DNA of 64,000 bases from contig NZ_JAJQQP010000005.1 of the NCBI RefSeq assembly GCF_028994805.1, positions 186,001-250,000 on the forward strand, read 5' to 3'. Below the pieces are notes generated by a model that searched no databases, had not been told where the DNA came from, and saw only the letters and a program-made list of their open reading frames with translations. Positions 44,010-51,457 of this stretch are shown piece by piece (the first letter of the stretch is position 1; each line of letters starts with the position of its first letter). This DNA comes from Promicromonospora iranensis (GTDB lineage Bacteria > Actinomycetota > Actinomycetes > Actinomycetales > Cellulomonadaceae). Made by a program: the position numbers and the translations under genes.

Positions 44010-45082
44010 GTACTGGGATGCCGAGCCCGCAGACGGAGGGCACGTGGCCCTCGGGGACGATGACCGCCGCACGGATCACGGCCGTCGGCAAGGTCGAGGC
44101 AGCGGTGGTTCCCGTGCCGGGCCTGATGGCGGGGCACGCTCTGGTCCAGGTCGAGCTGGTGGGCCTGTGCGGCACGGACCTGGAGCTGCTGCACGGCGAG
44201 GCCACGTACATCACCGACGGGCGGATCCAGCTGCCCTGGACGTTCGGTCACGAATGGACCGGCACTGTCGTCGCGACCGCTGGGACCATCCCTGGGGCGA
44301 CCGGCGAGATCAGCCCCGGCACGCGGGTGGTAGGACAGACCATGGTCGCCTGCCTGGCGTGCCGGACCTGCCGCTCGGGGCAGCGAGGGCTGTGCCCCGA
44401 CATGCAGGAGATCGGTCTGTACGGGATCGACGGTGCCGCGGCGCAGTATGTGCGGGTGCCGGTCCACGCGCTGGTGCCCGTACCGGACGACGTGGACGAC
44501 ACGGCGGCGGTCCTGGTGGAACCAGCCGTGACGGTCGCCCGGGCGCTCGCGGACACACGATGCTCCCTGACCGACGGCGTGGCCGTGATCGGCACCGGAA
44601 CGATCGGTCTGCTCGCCGTCATGCTCGCGAACGCGGTGTCGGGTGACGTGACCGCTATCGGGGTCGACCCGGCCGGGCTGGACCTTGCACTGCAGGTCGG
44701 TGCCCGGCGCGCGCTGCGCAGCGGGGCGGCGCCGGCCGAGGGGTTCTCGCTGGTGATCGAGGCGTCGGGTACCGCGGCGGGCCTCCTGGAGGCGGTCCGG
44801 GTGACGCGGACGGGCGGGCGGATCGCCGCGGTCGGGGTGGTCGGCGGCGGCCTGCGGGACTTCCCGGCCGGCGAGGTCACCCTGCGCGGGCTGACCCTGT
44901 ACGGCATCCGGCACGGTCTGGACCACTACGACCAGACCCTGCAGCTGTTCGCCGACGGAATCCTGTCGGCCGAGCCGCTCATCCACAGCCGGCACCCGCT
45001 GACCCGGCCGGACGAGGCGTTCGACGCCCTCGCCAACCGGTCCACGGGTCAGCCGAAGGTCCTGCTGTCCACCCGAGCCTGA
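44006..45082 (+). CDS. Zinc-dependent alcohol dehydrogenase (MDR family)
   Basis: A 358-residue medium-chain dehydrogenase. Catalytic zinc ligands are in 'GLCGTDLELLHGE' and 'FGHEWTG'; the four structural-zinc cysteines are in 'CLACRTCRSGQRGLC'. The Rossmann motif is 'VAVIGTGTIGLLAVMLA'. The polyol/sorbitol-dehydrogenase-like form suits oxidation or reduction of a cyclitol hydroxyl. GTG 44006 overlaps the cyclase stop (GTGA), so it is translationally coupled to it; an ATG at 44018 is an alternative. It likely acts on the product of that enzyme. Confidence 0.85.
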   Translation: MSTGMPSPQTEGTWPSGTMTAARITAVGKVEAAVVPVPGLMAGHALVQVELVGLCGTDLELLHGEATYITDGRIQLPWTFGHEWTGTVVATAGTIPGATGEISPGTRVVGQTMVACLACRTCRSGQRGLCPDMQEIGLYGIDGAAAQYVRVPVHALVPVPDDVDDTAAVLVEPAVTVARALADTRCSLTDGVAVIGTGTIGLLAVMLANAVSGDVTAIGVDPAGLDLALQVGARRALRSGAAPAEGFSLVIEASGTAAGLLEAVRVTRTGGRIAAVGVVGGGLRDFPAGEVTLRGLTLYGIRHGLDHYDQTLQLFADGILSAEPLIHSRHPLTRPDEAFDALANRSTGQPKVLLSTRA

Positions 45083-45109
45083 TTCCCGACGACACCCAGG
45101 AGGGTCACC

Positions 45110-46138
45110 ATGCGATACGACGACATCTACATCGCGGGACTCGGCGCCTACTTCCCGAAGTCGGTCCCCGTGGACGAGGCGATCGCGAGCGGCCGGTACG
45201 ACGCCGCATCGCGGAACGCCACCGCACAGCAGTCGGTGGCGATCGCCACCGACGAGAGGGACAGCCAGCCCGAGATGGCCGTGCGCGCGGGCCGGAGCGC
45301 CCTGGAGCGCTCGTCGCACAGCCCGCACAGCGTCGGCCTGCTGCTCCACGCGGTCGCGGTCTACTCTGGCCTCGACGGCTGGAACTGCGGCTCCTACCTG
45401 CAGCACCAGATCCTGGACGGCGCCGGGATCGCGTTTGAGATCCGCCAGGTGTCCAACGGCGCGGTCGGCGCCGTCGAGCTGGCGGTGCCGTTCCTGAGGT
45501 CGTCCGACTGCGCTGCCGCACTCATCACGTCGGCCGAGCGCTTCGCCGAGCCCGCCTGGGACCGCTGGCGCGCGGACTCCGGGCTGATCTTCGGCGACGG
45601 CGCCAGCGCGATCCTGCTGTCGACAGAGCGCGGGTTCGCCCGCCTGCTGTCCAGCGCGAGCGAGAGCGCACCAGAGCTCGAGGGCCTGCACCGGGGGAAC
45701 GCACCGTTCCGGTCCAGCCCGGACCCGTCCGACTACCCGCTGGACCTGCACTCGCGGGCGGTGGACTTCATCGACGAGATGGAGCTCGACCAGATCCGGG
45801 AGATCAGCTGGGCGGGTCTGCGGAGAGCGGCGGAGCGGGCGGCCGCCGATGCCGGGATGGCCCTGGACGAAGCGTCCGTCTACGTCGTCCCGAACTTCGG
45901 GGCGAGCCTGCTGCGGAGCCAGGTGCTCAGTCCGCTCGGGATCCCGCTCGAGCGAACCACGCACGCGTGGGGCTCCGAGATCGGTCATGTGGGCGCGTCC
46001 GACCAGTTCGGGGCCTTGAACCACCTGGTCGAGCAGAAGCGGGTAGGCCCGGGGGACCGCGTGATGGTCATCGGCGTCGGGGGCGGCTTCAACTGGACGT
46101 GCCTCGTGGCGGAGATCTCGGACGTGCCGTCGTGGTGA
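45110..46138 (+). CDS. KAS III-like acyltransferase with Ser in place of the catalytic Cys
   Basis: A 342-residue thiolase-fold protein of the KAS III group that in other clusters (ChlB3, PtmR, CerJ types) moves an aromatic acyl group from a PKS carrier protein to a sugar or cyclitol. The nucleophile position normally reads Cys-Asn-Gly; here it is 'RQVSNGAVGAVELAV' with Ser115 (codon TCC at 45452), as in DpsC, which also uses Ser. The region 'HAWGSEIGHVGASDQFGALNHL' carries the expected His and Asp. The C-terminal 'VIGVGGGFNWTC' closes the fold. It is the last gene of the PKS operon, with AGGAGGG before ATG 45110, so it probably transfers the aromatic unit to the cyclitol. Confidence 0.85.
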   Translation: MRYDDIYIAGLGAYFPKSVPVDEAIASGRYDAASRNATAQQSVAIATDERDSQPEMAVRAGRSALERSSHSPHSVGLLLHAVAVYSGLDGWNCGSYLQHQILDGAGIAFEIRQVSNGAVGAVELAVPFLRSSDCAAALITSAERFAEPAWDRWRADSGLIFGDGASAILLSTERGFARLLSSASESAPELEGLHRGNAPFRSSPDPSDYPLDLHSRAVDFIDEMELDQIREISWAGLRRAAERAAADAGMALDEASVYVVPNFGASLLRSQVLSPLGIPLERTTHAWGSEIGHVGASDQFGALNHLVEQKRVGPGDRVMVIGVGGGFNWTCLVAEISDVPSW

Positions 46139-46276
46139 TGTGCGCAGTGGTGAAGCGTTTGGTGACGCGCTGACCCTGTCGCGGGACTTGTCCCTTTGGC
46201 GGTGGTTCGAACCTTTCTTGACCACGTTCCTGGAGCGTGGAGATCGGTTCGTCCCCCCAAGGATCGAGGTAGCAAG

Positions 46277-47887
46277 ATGAAAGACACCACGCGGCGTGGA
46301 TTTCTGGCCGGAGTGGGTGGCGCCCTGGTGGGCGGCGCGGCGGTGGTCGCCGCGCCGCTCCCGGCAGTAGGCAGTCCGTCGGCGGCAGTCGGCCGGAGCT
46401 CGGCCACGGCGGGCAGCACCGTCGTCGTGGGCCCGGGAGACGTGCGCTACGCGAGCCTGGTGCGTGGCGCCAACCAGCGGTTCGCCGGCTCGCCCGGCCG
46501 GGTGGTGCTCCCGTCCGACGCCGAGGAGGTCGCCCGGTACGTCGGCGAGGCGGTCAGCGGCCGCCGGCGGGTCGCCGTGCGCAGCGGGGGGCACTGCTAC
46601 GAGGACTTCGTGGCGAACGCCCAGGTCAAGGACGTCATCGACATGTCAAGAATGGCCGGCGTCTCCTACGATGCCGAGCACGGCGCGTACGCGGTCGGCG
46701 CCGGCGCCTCGCTGGGCGCGGTGTACGGATCCCTGTTCAAGGAGCGGGGCGTGACGATCCCGGCGGGGTCGTGTCCCTCGGTCGGGATCGGCGGCTTCGT
46801 CCCGAACGGCGGCTACGGTCCGCTGTCTCGCCGGCACGGCCTGACGGCCGACCACCTGTACGGGGTCGAGGTAGTCGTCGTCGATTCCGCGGGGGACCCG
46901 AGCGTCGTGCTCGCCACGCGCGACGACGTCGGCGACCTCGGGGACCTGTGGTGGGCGCACACCGGCGGGGGAGGCGGGAGCTTCGGCATCGCCACCCGCT
47001 ACCTGTTTCGCTCGCCGGACGTCGCCGCCCAGGCGCTGCCGCAGTCGCCGGCCGAGGTGCTGCTGCGGACCGTGGTGTGGCCGTGGGCCACCCTCGACGA
47101 GCGCACCTTCTCCCGGCTGGTCACCAACTTCGGCTCCTGGCACGAGGCCAACAGCCGCCCCGGCACGCCGGAGTGTGGACTGTTCGCCCAGCTCAAGCTG
47201 CTCGACGTGAGCGAGGGAGTCGTGGCGCTGTCGGTCCAGCTGGACGCGTCGGTCGCCGGCGCCGAGACGGTCCTCGACCGGTTCGTGTCGGCGGTCTCGG
47301 CAGGCGTCGGGACCGCGCTGGGGGCACCCACGATGCGCCGGCCGTGGCACCACTCCTTGCAGTGGGAAGGGTTCAGCCCCAAGAACCCCACCGTCATGCG
47401 CTTCAAGATCAAGTCGGCGTACATGCGCTCGGGCTTCCCGCCCGAGCAGGTGGCCGCGCTCTGGCGGAACCTCTCCGCGCCCGGCCCGGCGAATGGCACC
47501 ACGCTCGTGACGATCGCCTCGTACGGCGGCCAGATCAACGTCGTCGACCCTGCGGAGACTGCCACCGTCGCGCGCGACTCGATCATGAAGCTCCAGTACA
47601 TCGGCCTCTGGGAGCAGCGCGCGGACGACGCCGAGGTCATCGACTGGGTCCGCACCACCTACGCGGACGTGTACGCGGCGACGGGGGGCGTCCCGGTATC
47701 GGACGACGTGACCGACGGGTGCTACATCGGCTACCCCGACAAGGACCTGAACGACCCGGCCTGGAACACGTCCGAGGTGCCGTGGCACGCCCTGTACTTC
47801 GGCGGCAACTACCCGCGCCTCCAGGCGGCCAAGCGGACCTGGGACCCGCGAGACGTCTTCCGGCACACGCAGTCCATCCGGCGCTGA
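46277..47887 (+). CDS. Tat-exported FAD-linked oxidase, AknOx/BBE family
   Basis: A 536-residue flavoprotein of the berberine-bridge-enzyme type. Residues 1-35 are a twin-arginine signal ('TTRRGFLAGVGG...') so the enzyme is exported folded. FAD-binding segments are 'GRVVLPSDAEEVARYV', 'RVAVRSGGHCYEDF' (His for covalent FAD) and 'AGSCPSVGIGGFVPNGGYGPLSRRHGL' (Cys for a second covalent bond). Residues 'YFGGNYPRLQAAKRTWDPRDVFRHTQSI' are the family's C-terminus. Relatives oxidise sugar hydroxyls of secreted antibiotics, as AknOx does. It may oxidise the cyclitol or sugar part outside the membrane, an inference. ATG 46277 follows GAGG. A 138-base gap separates it from the PKS operon; it contains the palindrome GGTTCGAACC (46204-46213). 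Confidence 0.87.
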   Translation: MKDTTRRGFLAGVGGALVGGAAVVAAPLPAVGSPSAAVGRSSATAGSTVVVGPGDVRYASLVRGANQRFAGSPGRVVLPSDAEEVARYVGEAVSGRRRVAVRSGGHCYEDFVANAQVKDVIDMSRMAGVSYDAEHGAYAVGAGASLGAVYGSLFKERGVTIPAGSCPSVGIGGFVPNGGYGPLSRRHGLTADHLYGVEVVVVDSAGDPSVVLATRDDVGDLGDLWWAHTGGGGGSFGIATRYLFRSPDVAAQALPQSPAEVLLRTVVWPWATLDERTFSRLVTNFGSWHEANSRPGTPECGLFAQLKLLDVSEGVVALSVQLDASVAGAETVLDRFVSAVSAGVGTALGAPTMRRPWHHSLQWEGFSPKNPTVMRFKIKSAYMRSGFPPEQVAALWRNLSAPGPANGTTLVTIASYGGQINVVDPAETATVARDSIMKLQYIGLWEQRADDAEVIDWVRTTYADVYAATGGVPVSDDVTDGCYIGYPDKDLNDPAWNTSEVPWHALYFGGNYPRLQAAKRTWDPRDVFRHTQSIRR

Positions 47888-48589
47888 TCAGCCGGTGGAC
47901 GCCCCCGCAGCCCTTGCGGCAGGCAGCACCAGCGCGGTGACCACCACGCCGTTCCCCCGGGCCCAGCGGCCACTGACCGCCCGGGGGAGCGGAGCGGTGT
48001 CCGCCCGGCGGATGCGGGCCAGGAACGTGCCGTTGGTGCTCAGCTCGATGCCCGCCTCCTCGAAGCCGAGCCATTCGTGCCGCAGCGGATACCACGCCTT
48101 GTAGACCGACTCCTTGGCGCTGAACAGGAGCCGTCCCCACGGCGTCACCGCGTCCTGCACCGCGAGCCGCTCGATCGCATCGGCCTCACCGGCGTCCATG
48201 ACGGACCCCACGACGTCCGCCGGCAAGGGAGCGTCGGTCTCGACATCGATCCCGATCGCGAGGGTGTCGGCCGAACGGGCCGCCACCGCCACCGCGAGAC
48301 CCGGGCAGTGGCTGATGCTCCCCACCACGCCGTCGGGCCATAGCGGCTCCCTGCGCGGTCCGGGCAGGAGGGGCCAGTCGTGGTGCCCGAGCTCTTCGAG
48401 CGCCGCGCGCGCGCACGCGCGGCCCGCCGCGAACTCCCGACGGCGCGAAGGCACTGCCGCGGCGATGACGCGAGCCTCCGGCGGAGTCAGCGGCGACGAC
48501 GGCGTAGCGGTGCCCCAGAGGGTGCGCACCGCAGGCCCGGGACCGACGGCCCGGCGGACGAGGCCCGCCGGATCGCTGAGCTCAACCAC
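47888..48589 (-). CDS. Phosphopantetheinyl transferase, EntD-like
   Basis: Adds the 4'-phosphopantetheine arm to carrier proteins and so should activate the PKS ACP. The 233-residue protein has 'GSISHCPG', the magnesium-binding 'IGIDVETD' and the hallmark 'FSAKESVYKAWYPLRHEWLGFEEA'. I start at GTG 48589 because GAGG precedes it by eight bases; an upstream TTG at 48622 would add eleven residues and lacks a ribosome-binding site. The stop abuts the convergent FAD oxidase stop. It is divergent from the SDR at 48751. Confidence 0.9.
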   Translation of the reverse strand: MVELSDPAGLVRRAVGPGPAVRTLWGTATPSSPLTPPEARVIAAAVPSRRREFAAGRACARAALEELGHHDWPLLPGPRREPLWPDGVVGSISHCPGLAVAVAARSADTLAIGIDVETDAPLPADVVGSVMDAGEADAIERLAVQDAVTPWGRLLFSAKESVYKAWYPLRHEWLGFEEAGIELSTNGTFLARIRRADTAPLPRAVSGRWARGNGVVVTALVLPAARAAGASTG

Positions 48590-48709
48590 GCAAACCGCCT
48601 CAGGCTGGACCGGAAGGGACAAGCAGGGACTGGCAGGGACAGGGCGATGATGGCACGTCCGCAGGGCCGTCCGAAGGTATGTCTCCTGGTGACGGCGAGG
48701 ATTGGGCGC

Positions 48710-48727
48710 TTCTTGGTCAGGCCTTGG
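48710..48727 (+). promoter_or_regulatory. Candidate SARP-binding direct repeat upstream of the SDR
   Basis: TTCTTGG (48710-48716) and GCCTTGG (48721-48727) are 11 bases apart, matching the spacing and sequence of the pair before the PKS. It lies in the divergent gap between the PPTase and the SDR, 24 bases before the SDR start, close enough to overlap its promoter. Confidence 0.5.
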
Positions 48728-48750
48728 TCGGCGCGCCAGAAACTGGGGCC

Positions 48751-49485
48751 ATGGAACTCGAAGGCAAGAACGCGCTCGTCACCGCTGGCTCGCGAGGCAT
48801 CGGCCGCGCTATCTCCCTGGCCTTGGGGGAACGCGGTGCCAACGTCGTGGTCAACTACGTCGCCAGCGCCGATGCGGCAAATGAGGTAGTCGAGGAGATC
48901 GGCGCTCGCGGGGGCAAGGCAGTGGCGGTCCAGGCTGATCTCGGCGTCTCCGAGGACGTCGCCCGGCTCTTCGAGGAGGCCGAGCAGGCGTTCGGTGGAC
49001 TCGACATCGTGGTGAACAACGTCGGGATCAACCTCGTGGCGCCGCTCGCGGAGACCACGGAGGAGGACTTCGACCGGACCGTGGCCGTCAACTTCAAGGG
49101 CTCGTTCCTCGTGCTGAAGAACGCCGCTCGGATCGTCTCCGACGGCGGCCGGATCATCAGCATCTCGACGGGGAACACCCGGGTGACCATGCCGATGATC
49201 GGCGTGTACTCCGCGACCAAGGCCGCGGTCGAGCAGATGACGTACTCGCTCGCCAAGGAGGTCGGGGCGCGGGGTGTCACGGTCAACGTGGTGCTGCCGG
49301 GCCTCACCGACACCGAGGGCCTGCGCCCGGAGATCCGGGCGAACGCGGACGGGATCATCGGTATGACGCCGCTCGGCCGGATGGGGCGTCCCGAGGACAT
49401 CGCCGACGTCGTCGCGTTCCTTGCCTCCGAGCAGGCCCGCTGGGTGACCGGCCAGGCCATCGGCGCCTCGGGTGGCCTTTCCTGA
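48751..49485 (+). CDS. Short-chain dehydrogenase/reductase (1)
   Basis: A 244-residue classical SDR. The cofactor motif is '[10 protein letters not shown]' (11-20), followed by 'VNNVGI', the catalytic Ser139 region, Tyr153 and Lys157 in 'YSATKAA', and the C-terminal '[11 protein letters not shown]'. The basic Arg after Gly-Ser suggests NADP(H). In this cluster it probably reduces or oxidises a cyclitol keto group; the step is unknown. ATG 48751 has no strong ribosome-binding site. It starts the second set of cluster genes and is followed by a hairpin before the exporter gene. Confidence 0.87.
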   Translation: MELEGKNALVTAGSRGIGRAISLALGERGANVVVNYVASADAANEVVEEIGARGGKAVAVQADLGVSEDVARLFEEAEQAFGGLDIVVNNVGINLVAPLAETTEEDFDRTVAVNFKGSFLVLKNAARIVSDGGRIISISTGNTRVTMPMIGVYSATKAAVEQMTYSLAKEVGARGVTVNVVLPGLTDTEGLRPEIRANADGIIGMTPLGRMGRPEDIADVVAFLASEQARWVTGQAIGASGGLS

Positions 49486-49514
49486 CCTGCACGTCCGTCC
49501 GTCTTGAAGGGGCC

Positions 49515-49541
49515 GCGCACGGCCGCCTGCCGGCCGTGCGC
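49515..49541 (+). terminator. GC stem-loop between SDR and MFS exporter
   Basis: GCGCACGGC (49515-49523) pairs with GCCGTGCGC (49533-49541), nine-base loop, 30 bases after the SDR stop. It may end or attenuate that transcript before the exporter operon; no U-tract follows. Confidence 0.5.
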
Positions 49542-49573
49542 GCGCTGGGGGAAGTACCGGGGGAAAGGTAGTC

Positions 49574-50767
49574 ATGAACCGAGCAGTTGCCGTCCTGATG
49601 TTCTCGTTGTTCTGCATCGGCAGTGCGGAATTCGTCATAGCGGGCCTGCTGCCCGGGATCTCCGACGACCTGGACGTCTCGATCGCCTCGGCGGGCCTGC
49701 TGGTCAGCGCGTACGCACTGACGGTGGTCGTCGCGGGCCCGGCGCTGACCCTGCTGACCAGCGGGATGCGGCGCAAGCACGTGATGGTGGGGCTCATGGT
49801 GCTGTTCGCCCTGAGCAACTTGCTGGCGGCGTTCGCGCAGGACTACGCGGTTCTGATGGTGTCGCGCGTCCTGAGTGCTCTGGCGCACTGCACCTTCTTC
49901 GCGCTGTCGCTCGTCGTCGGCACCAGCACGGTCGCGCCCGACCGTCAGGGATCGGTGATCGCCAAGCTGGCGATCGGCCTGAACATGGCCAACGTCCTTG
50001 GTGTGCCGCTCGGTGTGCTGCTCGGCACGGAGCTCGGCTGGCGGTCGGTCTTCTGGGTGCTCGCGGGGTGCGGCGTGGTCTCCGCCTGGCTCGTGGCGGT
50101 CCTCGTCCCGGCCGACCAGAAGGCCGAGCCGCCCGCGGGCGTGCGGGCCGAGATCCGTACGCTCGGCCGCAGCCGTGTGCTGATCGCCGTGGCCATCAGC
50201 GCGCTCGGCTGTGGCGGTACGTTCACCGCCTACACCTACATCGCGCCGCTGCTGGAGGACGTGAGCGGGTTCCGCAGCGGCGCCGTCGGCCTCCTGCTCC
50301 TGCTGTTCGGCCTGGGGACGTTCGCGGGGAGCGTCGTCGGCGGCAGGCTGGTCGACCGTGCGCTGATGCCCGCGCTGACCGGACTGTTCGGCACGCTCGC
50401 CCTCGTCCTGGGGCTCTTCTCGGTGCTGGTCGCGAACCCGTGGACCGCGGCGGTGGGTCTCGTCCTGTTCGGCGCGGCCTTCGGGGCGATCCTGCCGGGG
50501 CTCCAGGCGAGGGTGATGCAGGCGGCGGACATCAAGGCGCCCACCTTCGCGCTCGCCGTGAACATCGCGGCCATGAACGTCGGGATCACGTTGGGCTCGT
50601 GGCTGGGCGGGCGGGTGCTGGAGGCCGGCCTCGGGCTGCAGGCCGTGGTCCTGACCGGCTCCGCCGTCGCGGCGGTGGGCTTCCTGGTGGCCGGGATCGA
50701 GCTGCTGCGCGACCGGAACCGGACCGCGCCCCAGGTCGCGGACGTGCAGAGCACACCCGCCCACTAG
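49574..50767 (+). CDS. MFS transporter (DHA1-type drug exporter)
   Basis: A 397-residue membrane protein with twelve predicted hydrophobic helices. The N-terminal 'LFCIGSAEFVIAGLLPGISDDL' and the loop 'SGMRRKHVMVGLMVLFALSNLLAA' match the AraJ/DHA1 branch of the major facilitator family. It probably exports the cluster's product and may give self-resistance. ATG 49574 follows GGGGAAAGG. The next gene starts 13 bases after its stop, so it appears to lead a run of coupled genes up to 55389. Confidence 0.88.
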   Translation: MNRAVAVLMFSLFCIGSAEFVIAGLLPGISDDLDVSIASAGLLVSAYALTVVVAGPALTLLTSGMRRKHVMVGLMVLFALSNLLAAFAQDYAVLMVSRVLSALAHCTFFALSLVVGTSTVAPDRQGSVIAKLAIGLNMANVLGVPLGVLLGTELGWRSVFWVLAGCGVVSAWLVAVLVPADQKAEPPAGVRAEIRTLGRSRVLIAVAISALGCGGTFTAYTYIAPLLEDVSGFRSGAVGLLLLLFGLGTFAGSVVGGRLVDRALMPALTGLFGTLALVLGLFSVLVANPWTAAVGLVLFGAAFGAILPGLQARVMQAADIKAPTFALAVNIAAMNVGITLGSWLGGRVLEAGLGLQAVVLTGSAVAAVGFLVAGIELLRDRNRTAPQVADVQSTPAH

Positions 50768-50779
50768 GAGGCCCGTCGG

Positions 50780-51457
50780 ATGCAGCAGTTAAGCCGCGCG
50801 CAGGAGCACGGGGCGGCGGTGTGGTCCGCCGCCGCTCTGCTCTGCGACATGGACGGGACCCTTGTCGACTCGGCGCGAGCCATCGAACAGGTCTGGACCG
50901 AGCTCGCCGTACGCCACGACCTGCCGTGCTCCGAGGTGCTCGCGGCTCTTCCGGGGCGTACCGCCCGGGACATCCTGCGGCTCTTCCTCGACGACGTCCG
51001 GGTCATCGAGGAGGAGGCTGCCCGGGTCGAGCGCAGTCAGCTCGCGGCGCCCGGGGTCGGGCCGATCCCCGGTGCACACCGGCTGCTCTCCGGCCTGCCC
51101 GCGAACCGCTGGGCGGTCGTCACGGCCGCCCCCGGGGCGGTGGCTCGCGCCCGGCTGGCGGCGGCGGGCCTCCCGGAACCGAAGGTGCTCGTGACCGCGG
51201 AGTCGGTGACCTCTGGCAAACCGAGCCCCGAGGGCTACCGGCTTGCCGCCGAGCGCCTCGGCCTTCCGTGCGAGCGATGCGTCGTGCTCGAGGACGCCGC
51301 CGTCGGGGTGGCGGCGGGGCGTGCCGCGGGAGCCCGGGTCATCGGGATCGGGCCCGGTGGGCAGGGGGCCGACGCCGTCGTGTCCGACCTGCTCTCGTTC
51401 ACCGGACTCGAGTTCACAGGGGAAGGGATCCGGTGGCGCCTCGGCGAGGAGCGGTGA
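50780..51457 (+). CDS. HAD-superfamily phosphatase
   Basis: A 225-residue haloacid-dehalogenase-type phosphatase with motif I 'LLCDMDGTLVDS' (nucleophile and acid Asp), a helical cap, motif II 'VVTAAPG', the Lys in 'TSGKPSPEGY' and motif IV 'VVLEDAAVGVAAG'. It resembles phosphoglycolate phosphatase/DOG-type sugar phosphatases. Next to a kinase it probably removes phosphate from a cyclitol intermediate. ATG 50780 follows AGGAGG. The fourth codon is TTA (50789-50791), rare in such GC-rich genomes and in Streptomyces a point of bldA control. The stop overlaps the next start (GTGA). Confidence 0.88.
   Translation: MQQLSRAQEHGAAVWSAAALLCDMDGTLVDSARAIEQVWTELAVRHDLPCSEVLAALPGRTARDILRLFLDDVRVIEEEAARVERSQLAAPGVGPIPGAHRLLSGLPANRWAVVTAAPGAVARARLAAAGLPEPKVLVTAESVTSGKPSPEGYRLAAERLGLPCERCVVLEDAAVGVAAGRAAGARVIGIGPGGQGADAVVSDLLSFTGLEFTGEGIRWRLGEER

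Noticed and set aside
46204-46213. GGTTCGAACC palindrome before the FAD oxidase as a regulator site
   Set aside because: A single 10-bp palindrome with no second copy near the cluster; not enough to call.
43631-46594. Another very long antisense frame across the cyclase, dehydrogenase and KAS III genes
   Set aside because: It has no recognisable domains and overlaps three well-supported genes with their own ribosome-binding sites.
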